From Candidatus Omnitrophota bacterium (GTDB taxonomy: Bacteria > Omnitrophota > Gorgyraeia > Zapsychrales > JAHFGK01): 37,276 bases of DNA. Where the stretch lies: the NCBI GenBank assembly GCA_023247475.1, contig JAHFGK010000001.1, forward strand, positions 13,230-50,505, given 5' to 3'. Numbering within the stretch: the first letter of the stretch is position 1; each line of letters opens with the position of its first letter. The position numbers and the translations under genes were made by a program. Of this stretch, positions 17,029 through 25,497 are shown one piece after another. The notes under the pieces were generated by a model. It was given only the letters and a program-made list of their open reading frames with translations. It was not told the origin of the DNA and made no database searches.

Positions 17029-18837
17029 TTAAGTTCTTAAAAATTGTTTGTCTAAGAAAGATTCTGTCATCTCCACAACGGTAGGTCTTCCATGCGGACA
17101 GGTGAAGGGATCGCGGCATTTGATGAGTTGGTCGCGTACGAATTCGGCTTCTTGAGGGTTTAAGGAATCACCGGCCATAATGGAACAACGGCAGGCCCGA
17201 CGGGCAATGGTTTCGTGATCGCAGCGGATTACACTTCCACCCGCCAAAAGATCACGAACGGATTTTTCCGGTTCTTTTAAGAGTATAGGATAAGTATGAA
17301 CGGCAATGGTCTCCGGGTCCCATTGGTTTGTTGCAAAGCCAATAGTATCGAGCCTCTCTTTGGCCTCTTCCCAATTGACAATTTCCTGCGGAGATAATTT
17401 AATAAGATAAGGACTTAGCAAATGTTGAACCTCTACGGTGCCTTTTTGTAATTGTTTTATAAAATGTTCAAAGGTGATCCGCTCTTGAGCGGCGTGTTGA
17501 TCGATAACCAAAAGAGAAGTATCCACTTCAAAGAGAAGAAATTTATTGATGAATTGACCAAGATAGCGGGCGCGGAACAATTTTTTTTGCAGATGACTTT
17601 GTTTTTGGGTCACTAATGTTTTATCAGTGAAAGAAAATTCTTCCGTCTGTGGAAAAGCATACTGCTCCGTTGGATTCGGTTGCGTGGGTCCGGGAGAGGA
17701 GTGCTCCCAAATTTCCATTGAAGAAGGCTCATCAAATGCGGCTTCTAAGGGTTTTGTTCCGGCTAAGGCACGTTCTACGGAAAATTCTTTTTGTAATTTT
17801 GTTCCCATTGTTTTTATTTGTTTGGTCTGTCCTTGAGAGAGCAAAGCTCGTTCACACAAATTCCTCAAAAGAGAAGCAACTCGAAACTCATCTTTAATTT
17901 TAACCTCGCGCTTGGTGGGATGAATGTTGACATCCACATCTTCAGCGGGAAGATTTAGATAAACCGCAAAGAAAGAAAAATTGTTGGGCGGCAAAATCAA
18001 TCGATAGACAGCATTTATATGAAAGGTAATATTTTTATTCTGAACTGGTCGGTCATTCACAAAGATAAATTGTAAATCCCGGCGCGAACGGACGATATTC
18101 ATATCTCCCAAAATCATCCGAATGGTGACTTCATCCTCCGGAAAATCTTGTTTGACTTCCGTCAAATGCTCTTTATCCAAATTAAGTGTTTCGGCAATTC
18201 GAGAAATAAGTGCAGAGGGTTGAAGGTCTAAAAGCGTTTTTTCCTGATGGGTTAAAAGGAATCGGCAATCAGGATAAAGGAGCGTGTAAGAGATAAAAAT
18301 ATTGAGGATTTGATTAAGTTCGGTCGTATTCGATTTTAGGAATTTCCGACGGGCCGGTGTGTTGAAAAATAATTCTTTAACTTCGATTTCCGTGCCGATG
18401 GTCGGCATGGGTAAGGGACGCAGATCTAAATTTTTTCCGCCGCGTAAATGGATTTCCCATCCCATATCTTGATTTTTGGTGCGGCTGCGTAACGTTATAT
18501 CCGCAATAGATGAGATGCTGTAGAGTGCCTCACCACGAAACCCAAGGGAATGGATATTATAAAGATCATCGGCCTTTGCAATTTTACTCGTAGAATGTCG
18601 CAAGAAAATCGTTTCAATATCCTCGCGTTCAATACCGACGCCAGTATCTTTGATATGAATTAAAGCTTTTCCAGCCTCTTTTAAGTGGATCTCAATAGTT
18701 TTGGTTTCGGCATCGAGGGCATTTTCCATGAGTTCTTTAATGACCGAGGCTGGCCGTTCAATGACCTCACCGGCGGCGATTTTGCTAATGACGTCAGGGG
18801 GTAGGATGTGGACTTTTTTCATGGTTTTTATTTGCAC
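17029..18837 (-). CDS. mutL: DNA mismatch repair protein MutL, endonuclease type (likely true ATG at 18822)
   Basis: ILPPDVISKIAAGEVIERPASVIKELMENALDA; DQHAAQERITFE (DQHAx2Ex4E endonuclease motif) and CPHGRP. The ORF-track start is a GTG inside a repeat; MKKVHILPP at 18822 is the likelier start. Confidence 0.97.
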   Translation of the reverse strand: MQIKTMKKVHILPPDVISKIAAGEVIERPASVIKELMENALDAETKTIEIHLKEAGKALIHIKDTGVGIEREDIETIFLRHSTSKIAKADDLYNIHSLGFRGEALYSISSIADITLRSRTKNQDMGWEIHLRGGKNLDLRPLPMPTIGTEIEVKELFFNTPARRKFLKSNTTELNQILNIFISYTLLYPDCRFLLTHQEKTLLDLQPSALISRIAETLNLDKEHLTEVKQDFPEDEVTIRMILGDMNIVRSRRDLQFIFVNDRPVQNKNITFHINAVYRLILPPNNFSFFAVYLNLPAEDVDVNIHPTKREVKIKDEFRVASLLRNLCERALLSQGQTKQIKTMGTKLQKEFSVERALAGTKPLEAAFDEPSSMEIWEHSSPGPTQPNPTEQYAFPQTEEFSFTDKTLVTQKQSHLQKKLFRARYLGQFINKFLLFEVDTSLLVIDQHAAQERITFEHFIKQLQKGTVEVQHLLSPYLIKLSPQEIVNWEEAKERLDTIGFATNQWDPETIAVHTYPILLKEPEKSVRDLLAGGSVIRCDHETIARRACRCSIMAGDSLNPQEAEFVRDQLIKCRDPFTCPHGRPTVVEMTESFLDKQFLRT

Positions 18838-18897
18838 AGATGATCACAGATGTAATATCTGCGATCATCTGTGTTTAAATCAGCGATCATCTGCGTT
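18835..18897. repeat. ATCTGCGATCATCTGTG-type intergenic repeat (inverted copies) between mutS and mutL
   Basis: CACAGATGATCACAGATGTAATATCTGCGATCATCTGTG plus ATCAGCGATCATCTGCG. Confidence 0.85.
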
Positions 18898-21483
18898 GTT
18901 TCCTTCCATCATTTCCTTCAACTCCTGCAATTTATTCAACGCCGCCAACGGTGTTAAATTGTTGACGTCCATTGATTCGATGACGGACTTAACTTTTTCT
19001 ACAATCGGGTCTTTTTGAGACGAGAAAAAATTCAATTGGTCTTCTTTAAGAGTATTACCTTTGATTGTTTCCCGCAAGTTATTTTTTAGTTCGAGCTGCG
19101 TTAAGATTTGTCGGGAACGGTCAATCACGGGCTTAGGAATCCCCGCGAGTTTGGCGACATAAATGCCGTAGCTGTCATCGGTTGAACCGGGAATGATTTT
19201 ATGTAAAAAAATAATTTCATCTTTCCATTCCTTGACGGCCACATTGTAATTTTTTACACCTCTGTATTCATCGGCTAAAGCGGTGAGTTCATGAAAATGG
19301 GTAGCAAAAAGTGTGCGCGCCTTTGTCTTTTGTAAATATTCCGCCAGCGCCCAAGCTAAACTCAAGCCATCATAGGTACTTGTCCCGCGTCCGATTTCAT
19401 CCAGGATGATCAAACTGCGCTCGCTAAGATTATTTAAAATATCGGCGGCCTCATTCATTTCCACCATAAAAGTGCTTTGCCCCTTAGCGATATCATCATG
19501 TGCCCCGATGCGTGTGAAAATTTTATCGACGATCCCGATATGAGCTTTGGTGGCCGGAATATAACTTCCCATTTGCGCTAAAATGACCAGAACCGCTGTC
19601 TGTCTAATATACGTCGATTTCCCGGCCATATTGGGACCGGTTAAGACAATGAGATGATTTTCTTCACAATCCAGTATCGTATCGTTAGGGACAAAAGCTT
19701 CGGCGGAAGTCTTTTCAACAACCGGATGGCGGCCTTCCTTAATATCTATAATGGTATCTTCCGCGACCTCGGGAATAATATATTTCAAAGACTGAGCCAA
19801 AATGCTTAAAGAATAGATTACATCGAGTGTGGCGATGGCTTGACTGAAATTATGAAGATCGATCGAATGATTGAGGATTTCGGTTTGAATTTTTTGAACA
19901 ATCTCATTTTCAATCTTGATGATTTTATCCTGGGCGGTCAGGATTTTCTCTTCGTATTCTTTAAGTTGTTGGGTGATGAAGCGTTCACCATTGACGAGCG
20001 TTTGTTTGCGCATATAATCGGCTGGCGCGGACTTAAGATTAGCATTCGAAATCTCGATATAATAGCCAAAAACCTTGTTGAATCCCACTTTGAGCGAATT
20101 GATATGAGTGCGTCGAATTTCTTGCTCTTGAAAATTCTTAAGCCACTGATGACCATTTTCTTGAATTTCACGCAAAGAATCCAACTCGGAATGAAAACCT
20201 TTCTTAACGACCTTTCCCTCGTGATTGGACAAGGGGATTTCGGCATTGATGGCCCGTTCGAGAAGATTACGTAACACCGGGATATCCTCAAGTTGAAAAA
20301 GAGGATTTTGCGTGATGAGCGGATGAATGGTGTTTTGGATTTCCGGGAAGGAACTTAAAGCATTACGGATGGCCAGAATATCTTTGACATTGGTATAACC
20401 GCAGCTCAGTCGAGAAATGCTTTTTTCGATATCCGGGATTATACGTAATATTTCGCGAAGTTTCTTCAGGATCATGGGAGTGTCGTTCAATAAACTAACA
20501 GCTTTTTGTCGTTCGCTAATAGCAGCGGGACTTTTGAGAGGATGATACAGCCAATAACGGAGCTTGCGTTTTCCCATGGCGGTTAAAGTATGATCGATCG
20601 TTTTTAAAAGAGTCTCAAGTTCCAGACCGTGGGTGGCGGCCGGAGAGATAAAAACATAGTCATCATCGGCATAGAGAGAAATTTTATCGATGTGCCGAAG
20701 AGGTTGCTTGTTCATTTGTTTGAGATACTCTAAAAGAGCGCCGGTACTGGAAATGGCGGAAGGCAATTCTTCGATACCGAAACCATGCAGATTATGGATG
20801 GCAAAATGTTCGCACAAAGTTTTTCGCGCAATGTCGGGATTAAAGCACCAATCGTCGTGAGGACTTAAGATCATACTTTTGGTTTTTAATAAGGGGTGTT
20901 TAAGGATTTGCTCGACAGAACCTTTCATGCTCATCGGGAAAATGCATTCGGAAATAGGAAGTCTGGTTATGAGCTCAATTGTTTTACTTTGGTTAGAATA
21001 TTGATTGGTTTGAATCGTGCCGGTGGCGGAATCGATAAATGCCACGCCGATTGTTTTGGAATCCGGACTTAAGGATAACAGATAACGCGCCTCCGCAGTA
21101 TTTTCGCCTAAAAATGTTCCTGAGGTGATGATCCGGATGACATCCCGTCGGACAATGCCCTTGGCCAAGGCAGGGTCTTCCATTTGTTCGCAAATGGCAA
21201 CTTTGTATCCAGCCTTGATGAGTTTGGCGATATAAGTGTCTGCGGCATGATAGGGCAGCCCGCACATGGGGACCTCCAAAGGCGTGCCTCTCCCTCGCGA
21301 GGTGAGGACAAGATCGAGGATATGGGAGGCTACTTTGGCGTCACCATAAAACATTTCATAGAAATCACCGAGGCGGAAAAAGAGAATACAGTCTTTGTGT
21401 TTAGCTTTGACAGCTTGATATTGCTGAAGCATGGGGGTAGAGGTTTCCATGGGTACTATAGGGATTTTTTCACAGATGATCAC
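18880..21483 (-). CDS. mutS: DNA mismatch repair protein MutS (likely true ATG at 21450)
   Basis: TPMLQQYQAVKAKHKDCILFFRLGDFYEMFY; Walker A GPNMAGKSTYIRQTA; DEIGRGTSTYDGLSLAWA; FATHFHELT. Confidence 0.98.
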   Translation of the reverse strand: MIICEKIPIVPMETSTPMLQQYQAVKAKHKDCILFFRLGDFYEMFYGDAKVASHILDLVLTSRGRGTPLEVPMCGLPYHAADTYIAKLIKAGYKVAICEQMEDPALAKGIVRRDVIRIITSGTFLGENTAEARYLLSLSPDSKTIGVAFIDSATGTIQTNQYSNQSKTIELITRLPISECIFPMSMKGSVEQILKHPLLKTKSMILSPHDDWCFNPDIARKTLCEHFAIHNLHGFGIEELPSAISSTGALLEYLKQMNKQPLRHIDKISLYADDDYVFISPAATHGLELETLLKTIDHTLTAMGKRKLRYWLYHPLKSPAAISERQKAVSLLNDTPMILKKLREILRIIPDIEKSISRLSCGYTNVKDILAIRNALSSFPEIQNTIHPLITQNPLFQLEDIPVLRNLLERAINAEIPLSNHEGKVVKKGFHSELDSLREIQENGHQWLKNFQEQEIRRTHINSLKVGFNKVFGYYIEISNANLKSAPADYMRKQTLVNGERFITQQLKEYEEKILTAQDKIIKIENEIVQKIQTEILNHSIDLHNFSQAIATLDVIYSLSILAQSLKYIIPEVAEDTIIDIKEGRHPVVEKTSAEAFVPNDTILDCEENHLIVLTGPNMAGKSTYIRQTAVLVILAQMGSYIPATKAHIGIVDKIFTRIGAHDDIAKGQSTFMVEMNEAADILNNLSERSLIILDEIGRGTSTYDGLSLAWALAEYLQKTKARTLFATHFHELTALADEYRGVKNYNVAVKEWKDEIIFLHKIIPGSTDDSYGIYVAKLAGIPKPVIDRSRQILTQLELKNNLRETIKGNTLKEDQLNFFSSQKDPIVEKVKSVIESMDVNNLTPLAALNKLQELKEMMEGNNADDR

Positions 21484-21562
21484 TGATTAGAAGATACTGA
21501 TGAACACAGACATTTTATCTGCGATCATCCATCCCTTTTATCTGCGATTATCTGCGTTTAAC
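21471..21562. repeat. ATCTGCGATCATCTG-type repeat cluster upstream of mutS
   Basis: CACAGATGATCACTGATTAGAAGATACTGATGAACACAGACATTTTATCTGCGATCATCC...TTTTATCTGCGATTATCTGCG; same family as 18835-18897. Confidence 0.8.
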
Positions 21563-21719
21563 TTATAGCATAAATTTTAATTTTAGGGAATAAAACTTTA
21601 TCGTTCTCTACAGGCGGACAAAAAATTTTTCATAAATAATATATTTTATCGTGACTACATATTATAATACTACTAATTTAGTTAGAAATAAGGATTTACC
21701 TTTAGGAGCCATATAGGTT

Positions 21720-23186
21720 ATGAAAGGTATTAGGGTTTTATTTCTAGCCGTTGGGTGCATCTATTTTATCTTGGGTTTTGTTTGTTTGCGACAAGCTCAA
21801 GGAGATAGCACTATCGCCGAATATCTGTCTCAACAGGGGAAAGTGTTGTATGAAAAAGGCAACATTTCCGATGCCATTCATCAACTCAGTAAGGCTCTCC
21901 TTGTTGATTCCAACAATAAACTCGCCAAGGAATATTTAAAAAAAATAGGATTGGACGAAGGTCTGTACGGTCGTTCGACCACACCTTTAATGCGGGTGAC
22001 ACAAATGACCGAAGGGCTAAAGATGTTAAAAGGGGAGGTTTTGGATTTACAAGAAGAAAATAAGATAAAAGGTCTTCGGACTAAACAGTTACAAGATGAT
22101 AAAAGTAAGCTCTGCGATATTTTAGATATGGAAAAAGAGGAAATGAATACACTCGCCATTAGAAATAGTATCCTAAAAAGCGATTTAAACGAGCGGGATG
22201 ATGTCGTTAATCATATTAAGCAGATTTATTCTAAGAAGGAAGTTGAGGCCGATCATCTGCAAAAATCTCTTGAGCATTATGAAGATCAGTTGCTAAAGAA
22301 GGATCAAATTCTGAGAATAAAAAATATGGATATTCAAAATTCTAAAGACGAAGCGATCTTTGCGGAGGCCAAGCTGTTAAAACGAGAGATAGAATTCGAA
22401 AAAAGAATCGCCCAATTGAAAGAACAGTATTTGAATAAGGCCAATGAAGCTAAGGAATTAAATAATTTGCTTTTCGAACTTGAAAATCAATTGGCTGGTC
22501 AGCTTTCTATACTCGATAAGAAAGATCATGAACTTACGGAAATCGATAAAAAGATTAGCAAGATGAAAGTTCAACCACGCCCGGTAGAGGATCAATCACC
22601 CAAGGTAGCAGAGAAAAGCCAATCCCAAGATAATCGCCAGGATTTTTCCCAAGAGAAAAACGCAAGTAAAGATGAGATCGAATCCTTAAGAAAATTATTG
22701 GCTGAAAAAGAAAAAGAGATCGCTCAGTTCAAGGACGCGACGACCCTTCAAGAAAAGCAGTTAGCTAAAATCGACAATTTGATTAAAGAAGACCAACTCG
22801 TGAAAATGGATAAAATAACAACTCAGGCGCCTTTGATGGAAGAGCAAGAAAAGGTTAAGTTTCTTAAAAAACAGGATCAGTATATCGCCGAATTAAAGGA
22901 AAAATTTGCTAAGACCAATCAACAGTTAAATGACTTGCTGCACAGTTCTGCCCAGACAGATGAGGTGAAGGTTACGATTTTAAGAAAGGAAATAGGGGAG
23001 TTAAAGTCCCAGATATCGGAACAGGAAAATTCCCTGCAGGAAAAAAATAGTGAAATCCAATTATTGGGAGAAAGATTGGCCGATGCTCAACAGCAGCTTG
23101 GGTTAGCCAAAAAGGTTATTAAAGAAAGAGAAGATCAGGTGAAAGATTTGGAAAAGCAATTGAATCAACTCCAAGGTGGGACTTAA
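21720..23186 (+). CDS. Exported coiled-coil protein with N-terminal TPR-like segment
   Basis: Hydrophobic N-terminus (VLFLAVGCIYFILGFVCL), AEYLSQQGKVLYEKGNISDAIHQLSKALLVDSNNKLAKEYLKK TPR-like, then long heptad-rich Glu/Lys/Gln region. Confidence 0.8.
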   Translation: MKGIRVLFLAVGCIYFILGFVCLRQAQGDSTIAEYLSQQGKVLYEKGNISDAIHQLSKALLVDSNNKLAKEYLKKIGLDEGLYGRSTTPLMRVTQMTEGLKMLKGEVLDLQEENKIKGLRTKQLQDDKSKLCDILDMEKEEMNTLAIRNSILKSDLNERDDVVNHIKQIYSKKEVEADHLQKSLEHYEDQLLKKDQILRIKNMDIQNSKDEAIFAEAKLLKREIEFEKRIAQLKEQYLNKANEAKELNNLLFELENQLAGQLSILDKKDHELTEIDKKISKMKVQPRPVEDQSPKVAEKSQSQDNRQDFSQEKNASKDEIESLRKLLAEKEKEIAQFKDATTLQEKQLAKIDNLIKEDQLVKMDKITTQAPLMEEQEKVKFLKKQDQYIAELKEKFAKTNQQLNDLLHSSAQTDEVKVTILRKEIGELKSQISEQENSLQEKNSEIQLLGERLADAQQQLGLAKKVIKEREDQVKDLEKQLNQLQGGT

Positions 23187-23218
23187 GATTCAACGGATCA
23201 GGGATTATTATTTTTAAA

Positions 23219-23251
23219 GGAGGCAATCCTTTACCTTAAAGGATTGCCTCC
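23219..23251 (+). terminator. Rho-independent terminator downstream of coiled-coil gene
   Basis: GGAGGCAATCCTTT-ACCTT-AAAGGATTGCCTCC perfect 14-bp stem followed by TATTTTT. Confidence 0.9.
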
Positions 23252-23283
23252 TATTTTTAAAAGTGTGGAAAGTACAAAGAAGA

Positions 23284-23344
23284 CCTGCCTGCTGGCAAGC
23301 AGATATGACGAACGTCCACCTGAGGCGGATCCGCCTTGGGCGGA
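23284..23344. repeat. GC-rich double-palindrome intergenic element (REP/MITE-like)
   Basis: CCTGCCTGCTGGCAAGCAG followed by TCCACCTGAGGCGGATCCGCCTTGGGCGGA (perfect GGCGGATCCGCC core, near-palindromic arms). Confidence 0.65.
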
Positions 23345-23375
23345 AAGTGAGGAATTCTCTTGAAGGCACAGAAAG

Positions 23376-23732
23376 ATGGTTATCTTTTTAATTTTCATCT
23401 TGATAGGGGCTAGTGGGTGTTCGCTAATGGATGCTTCGCAGAGCTCATCTTATCCATCAGGGCCATCGAATGCCGCTGGGGATTTACGGGATGTCCAGAA
23501 TACTTCTCTTCCATGTTCACAAGAAATTATAGTAGGGATGAATAAGACGGATGTTCAAAGGATCTTGGGGGATCCAACTTCTGGCCAGTGGGAGGATAAT
23601 CTTTGGAGTTATCAGTTGACTGAAAATGAATTTTTAGAAGCAGAATATGTGATTTATTTTGACACTGATACCGTTACCAAAGTTGAAAAACGATTGAAAG
23701 ACTCAAGAGTCAAGGTGGAAGGTTTATGGTGA
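23376..23732 (+). CDS. SmpA/OmlA (BamE)-like small lipoprotein
   Basis: Lipobox LIGASGCS; VGMNKTDVQRILGDPTSGQWEDNLWSYQL...YVIYFDTDTVTKVEK. Confidence 0.7.
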   Translation: MVIFLIFILIGASGCSLMDASQSSSYPSGPSNAAGDLRDVQNTSLPCSQEIIVGMNKTDVQRILGDPTSGQWEDNLWSYQLTENEFLEAEYVIYFDTDTVTKVEKRLKDSRVKVEGLW

Positions 23733-23904
23733 TTTTTTAGAATACGAACTCGGCAATTACTATTTTAAATCTATATCAATAAAAAAGGAAGGCTCCTTGG
23801 CTATATCAATTGAAAAGCCTAGCATAAAATGCTAGACTTATCTTAAACCGATCAAGATAATTAAATAGACAACTGCCTTTCATCAACAGGAAAGAACTAT
23901 TCAG

Positions 23905-24645
23905 ATGTTAATAGATCGAATGACCGTTTTAGTCAAATTGAAGGGCTTTTTGAATGGAGAATTGTCCAAGGAAGAAGTTTATCATTGGGCCTTGAGTAAA
24001 GCGGTCTCTGAGGAATTCCTGAATCTCCCCCAAATTGATCCCCTCCTCTTTGAAACGTTACAAGCACTGGTCGATATTAATCACGAAGATGCGGAAGTCA
24101 TTTTTACACGGGAAGATTTAGAGTATTATCAGCGATGCTTGGAAGGTAATGAAGAGTTTAATTCGTTACGTGCGAAACGTACTCAAAACAAACCAAGGGC
24201 GGTTCCAAAAAAGTTTTTTATTGATCTCGATCTTATTGCGAGGATCTATGTTGTTATGTTTGGCATTTGTTCCGTGATTATACATTTTGTAGGAATTTTT
24301 ATTCCCAATTTTTTGAGAATGAATATTAATCCACCTTCTCGATTGGATTCGTTTCTAGACTCATTACCTCATTTTGTTTATGCTGTTTTTCTATTTTTAT
24401 CCCCTAAGGTTTTAGCCAGAGGGAATTTATATTATGTGGCCTTGATGGCGTCAACCTTTGGGATTTTTTACTATGTGAATCTCACATTTAATATTGTTAA
24501 AGCACTGGGAGTTCATATTTTGGTGGTTTTGGTGTTATTACCCTATGGAGGACTGCCCGCAGCTTTGGCTTTGTATTTATTGTTCAAAGCAAGAAAAGGT
24601 TATCTGGCCTTTGAAATGCCTCGTCAAAACGCTACTGGAAGTTAA
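23905..24645 (+). CDS. Membrane protein of unknown function
   Basis: 246 aa; soluble acidic N-terminal half then about 3-4 hydrophobic segments. Confidence 0.7.
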   Translation: MLIDRMTVLVKLKGFLNGELSKEEVYHWALSKAVSEEFLNLPQIDPLLFETLQALVDINHEDAEVIFTREDLEYYQRCLEGNEEFNSLRAKRTQNKPRAVPKKFFIDLDLIARIYVVMFGICSVIIHFVGIFIPNFLRMNINPPSRLDSFLDSLPHFVYAVFLFLSPKVLARGNLYYVALMASTFGIFYYVNLTFNIVKALGVHILVVLVLLPYGGLPAALALYLLFKARKGYLAFEMPRQNATGS

Positions 24646-24657
24646 GTTTTCTTCCCA

Positions 24658-25350
24658 ATGTATAAAACCATATTCTTGACAACGATTTTAATATTTTGTA
24701 TTCCTTTGTTTGTGCGTGCCGAGGAACAAGACCCTTTTTATTTGAAGCGTAAAAGAATGGTTGAAGATCAAATTATCAAGCGAGGTATATCTGATGCAAG
24801 GGTGTTAGAGGCTATGATGAAGGTCCCACGACATCTTTTTGTCCCACGAGAATCTTGGGATTATTCTTATGAGGATCATCCCGTAGGGATTGGGCATGGA
24901 CAAACCATATCGCAACCCTATATTGTCGCTTACATGACGGAAGTTGCTCATTTAAGCTCAACCGATCGGGTTTTGGAAATCGGGACAGGTTCGGGTTACC
25001 AGGCTGCCGTCTTAGCTGAGATTGTCCAAGAAGTTTATACGATTGAAATTATAGAAGAGTTGGCTAACACTGCTAGGCAGCGATTAGAAAAACTAGGATA
25101 TGAAAATATTTTTGTAAAGTACGGAGACGGTTATCAGGGTTGGAAAGAACACGCACCCTATGATGTGATTATTGTCACGGCAGCGCCTGATGAAACCCCT
25201 CAAGAATTGGTAGAGCAATTAAAAATAGGGGGGCGTATGGTCATCCCCATTGGGTCATTTTTTCAAGAGCTTTACCTGATTATAAAGACAGAAAAGGGTG
25301 TGGAAAAAACCACCCTACTCCCCGTCCGATTTGTTCCCATGGTTAAATGA
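24658..25350 (+). CDS. pcm: Protein-L-isoaspartate O-methyltransferase with N-terminal signal peptide
   Basis: RKRMVEDQIIKRGISDARVLEAMMKVPRHLFVP...GHGQTISQPYIVAYMTE...VLEIGTGSGYQAAVLAE; N-terminus MYKTIFLTTILIFCIPLFVRAEE. Confidence 0.93.
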   Translation: MYKTIFLTTILIFCIPLFVRAEEQDPFYLKRKRMVEDQIIKRGISDARVLEAMMKVPRHLFVPRESWDYSYEDHPVGIGHGQTISQPYIVAYMTEVAHLSSTDRVLEIGTGSGYQAAVLAEIVQEVYTIEIIEELANTARQRLEKLGYENIFVKYGDGYQGWKEHAPYDVIIVTAAPDETPQELVEQLKIGGRMVIPIGSFFQELYLIIKTEKGVEKTTLLPVRFVPMVK

Positions 25351-25497
25351 AGACCTTCTACGATCTCCTAGCTTATTATTGCGTCGAAAATACTTTATCC
25401 TTTAAAGTGGAAATTGTTTTTTAGGACGTTTATCGGGTATACTTTAGTATAAGTATTTATATAGGTAACTAAAATCCCAAGCCCAATCAGAGGGGAA

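Noticed and set aside
19840-20274. 144-aa plus-strand ORF inside mutS
   Set aside because: Antisense to the conserved MutS coding sequence; no independent support.
18835-21562. CRISPR-like interpretation of the ATCTGCG repeats
   Set aside because: Units are short, irregular, inverted and not separated by uniform spacers; no cas genes in the window.
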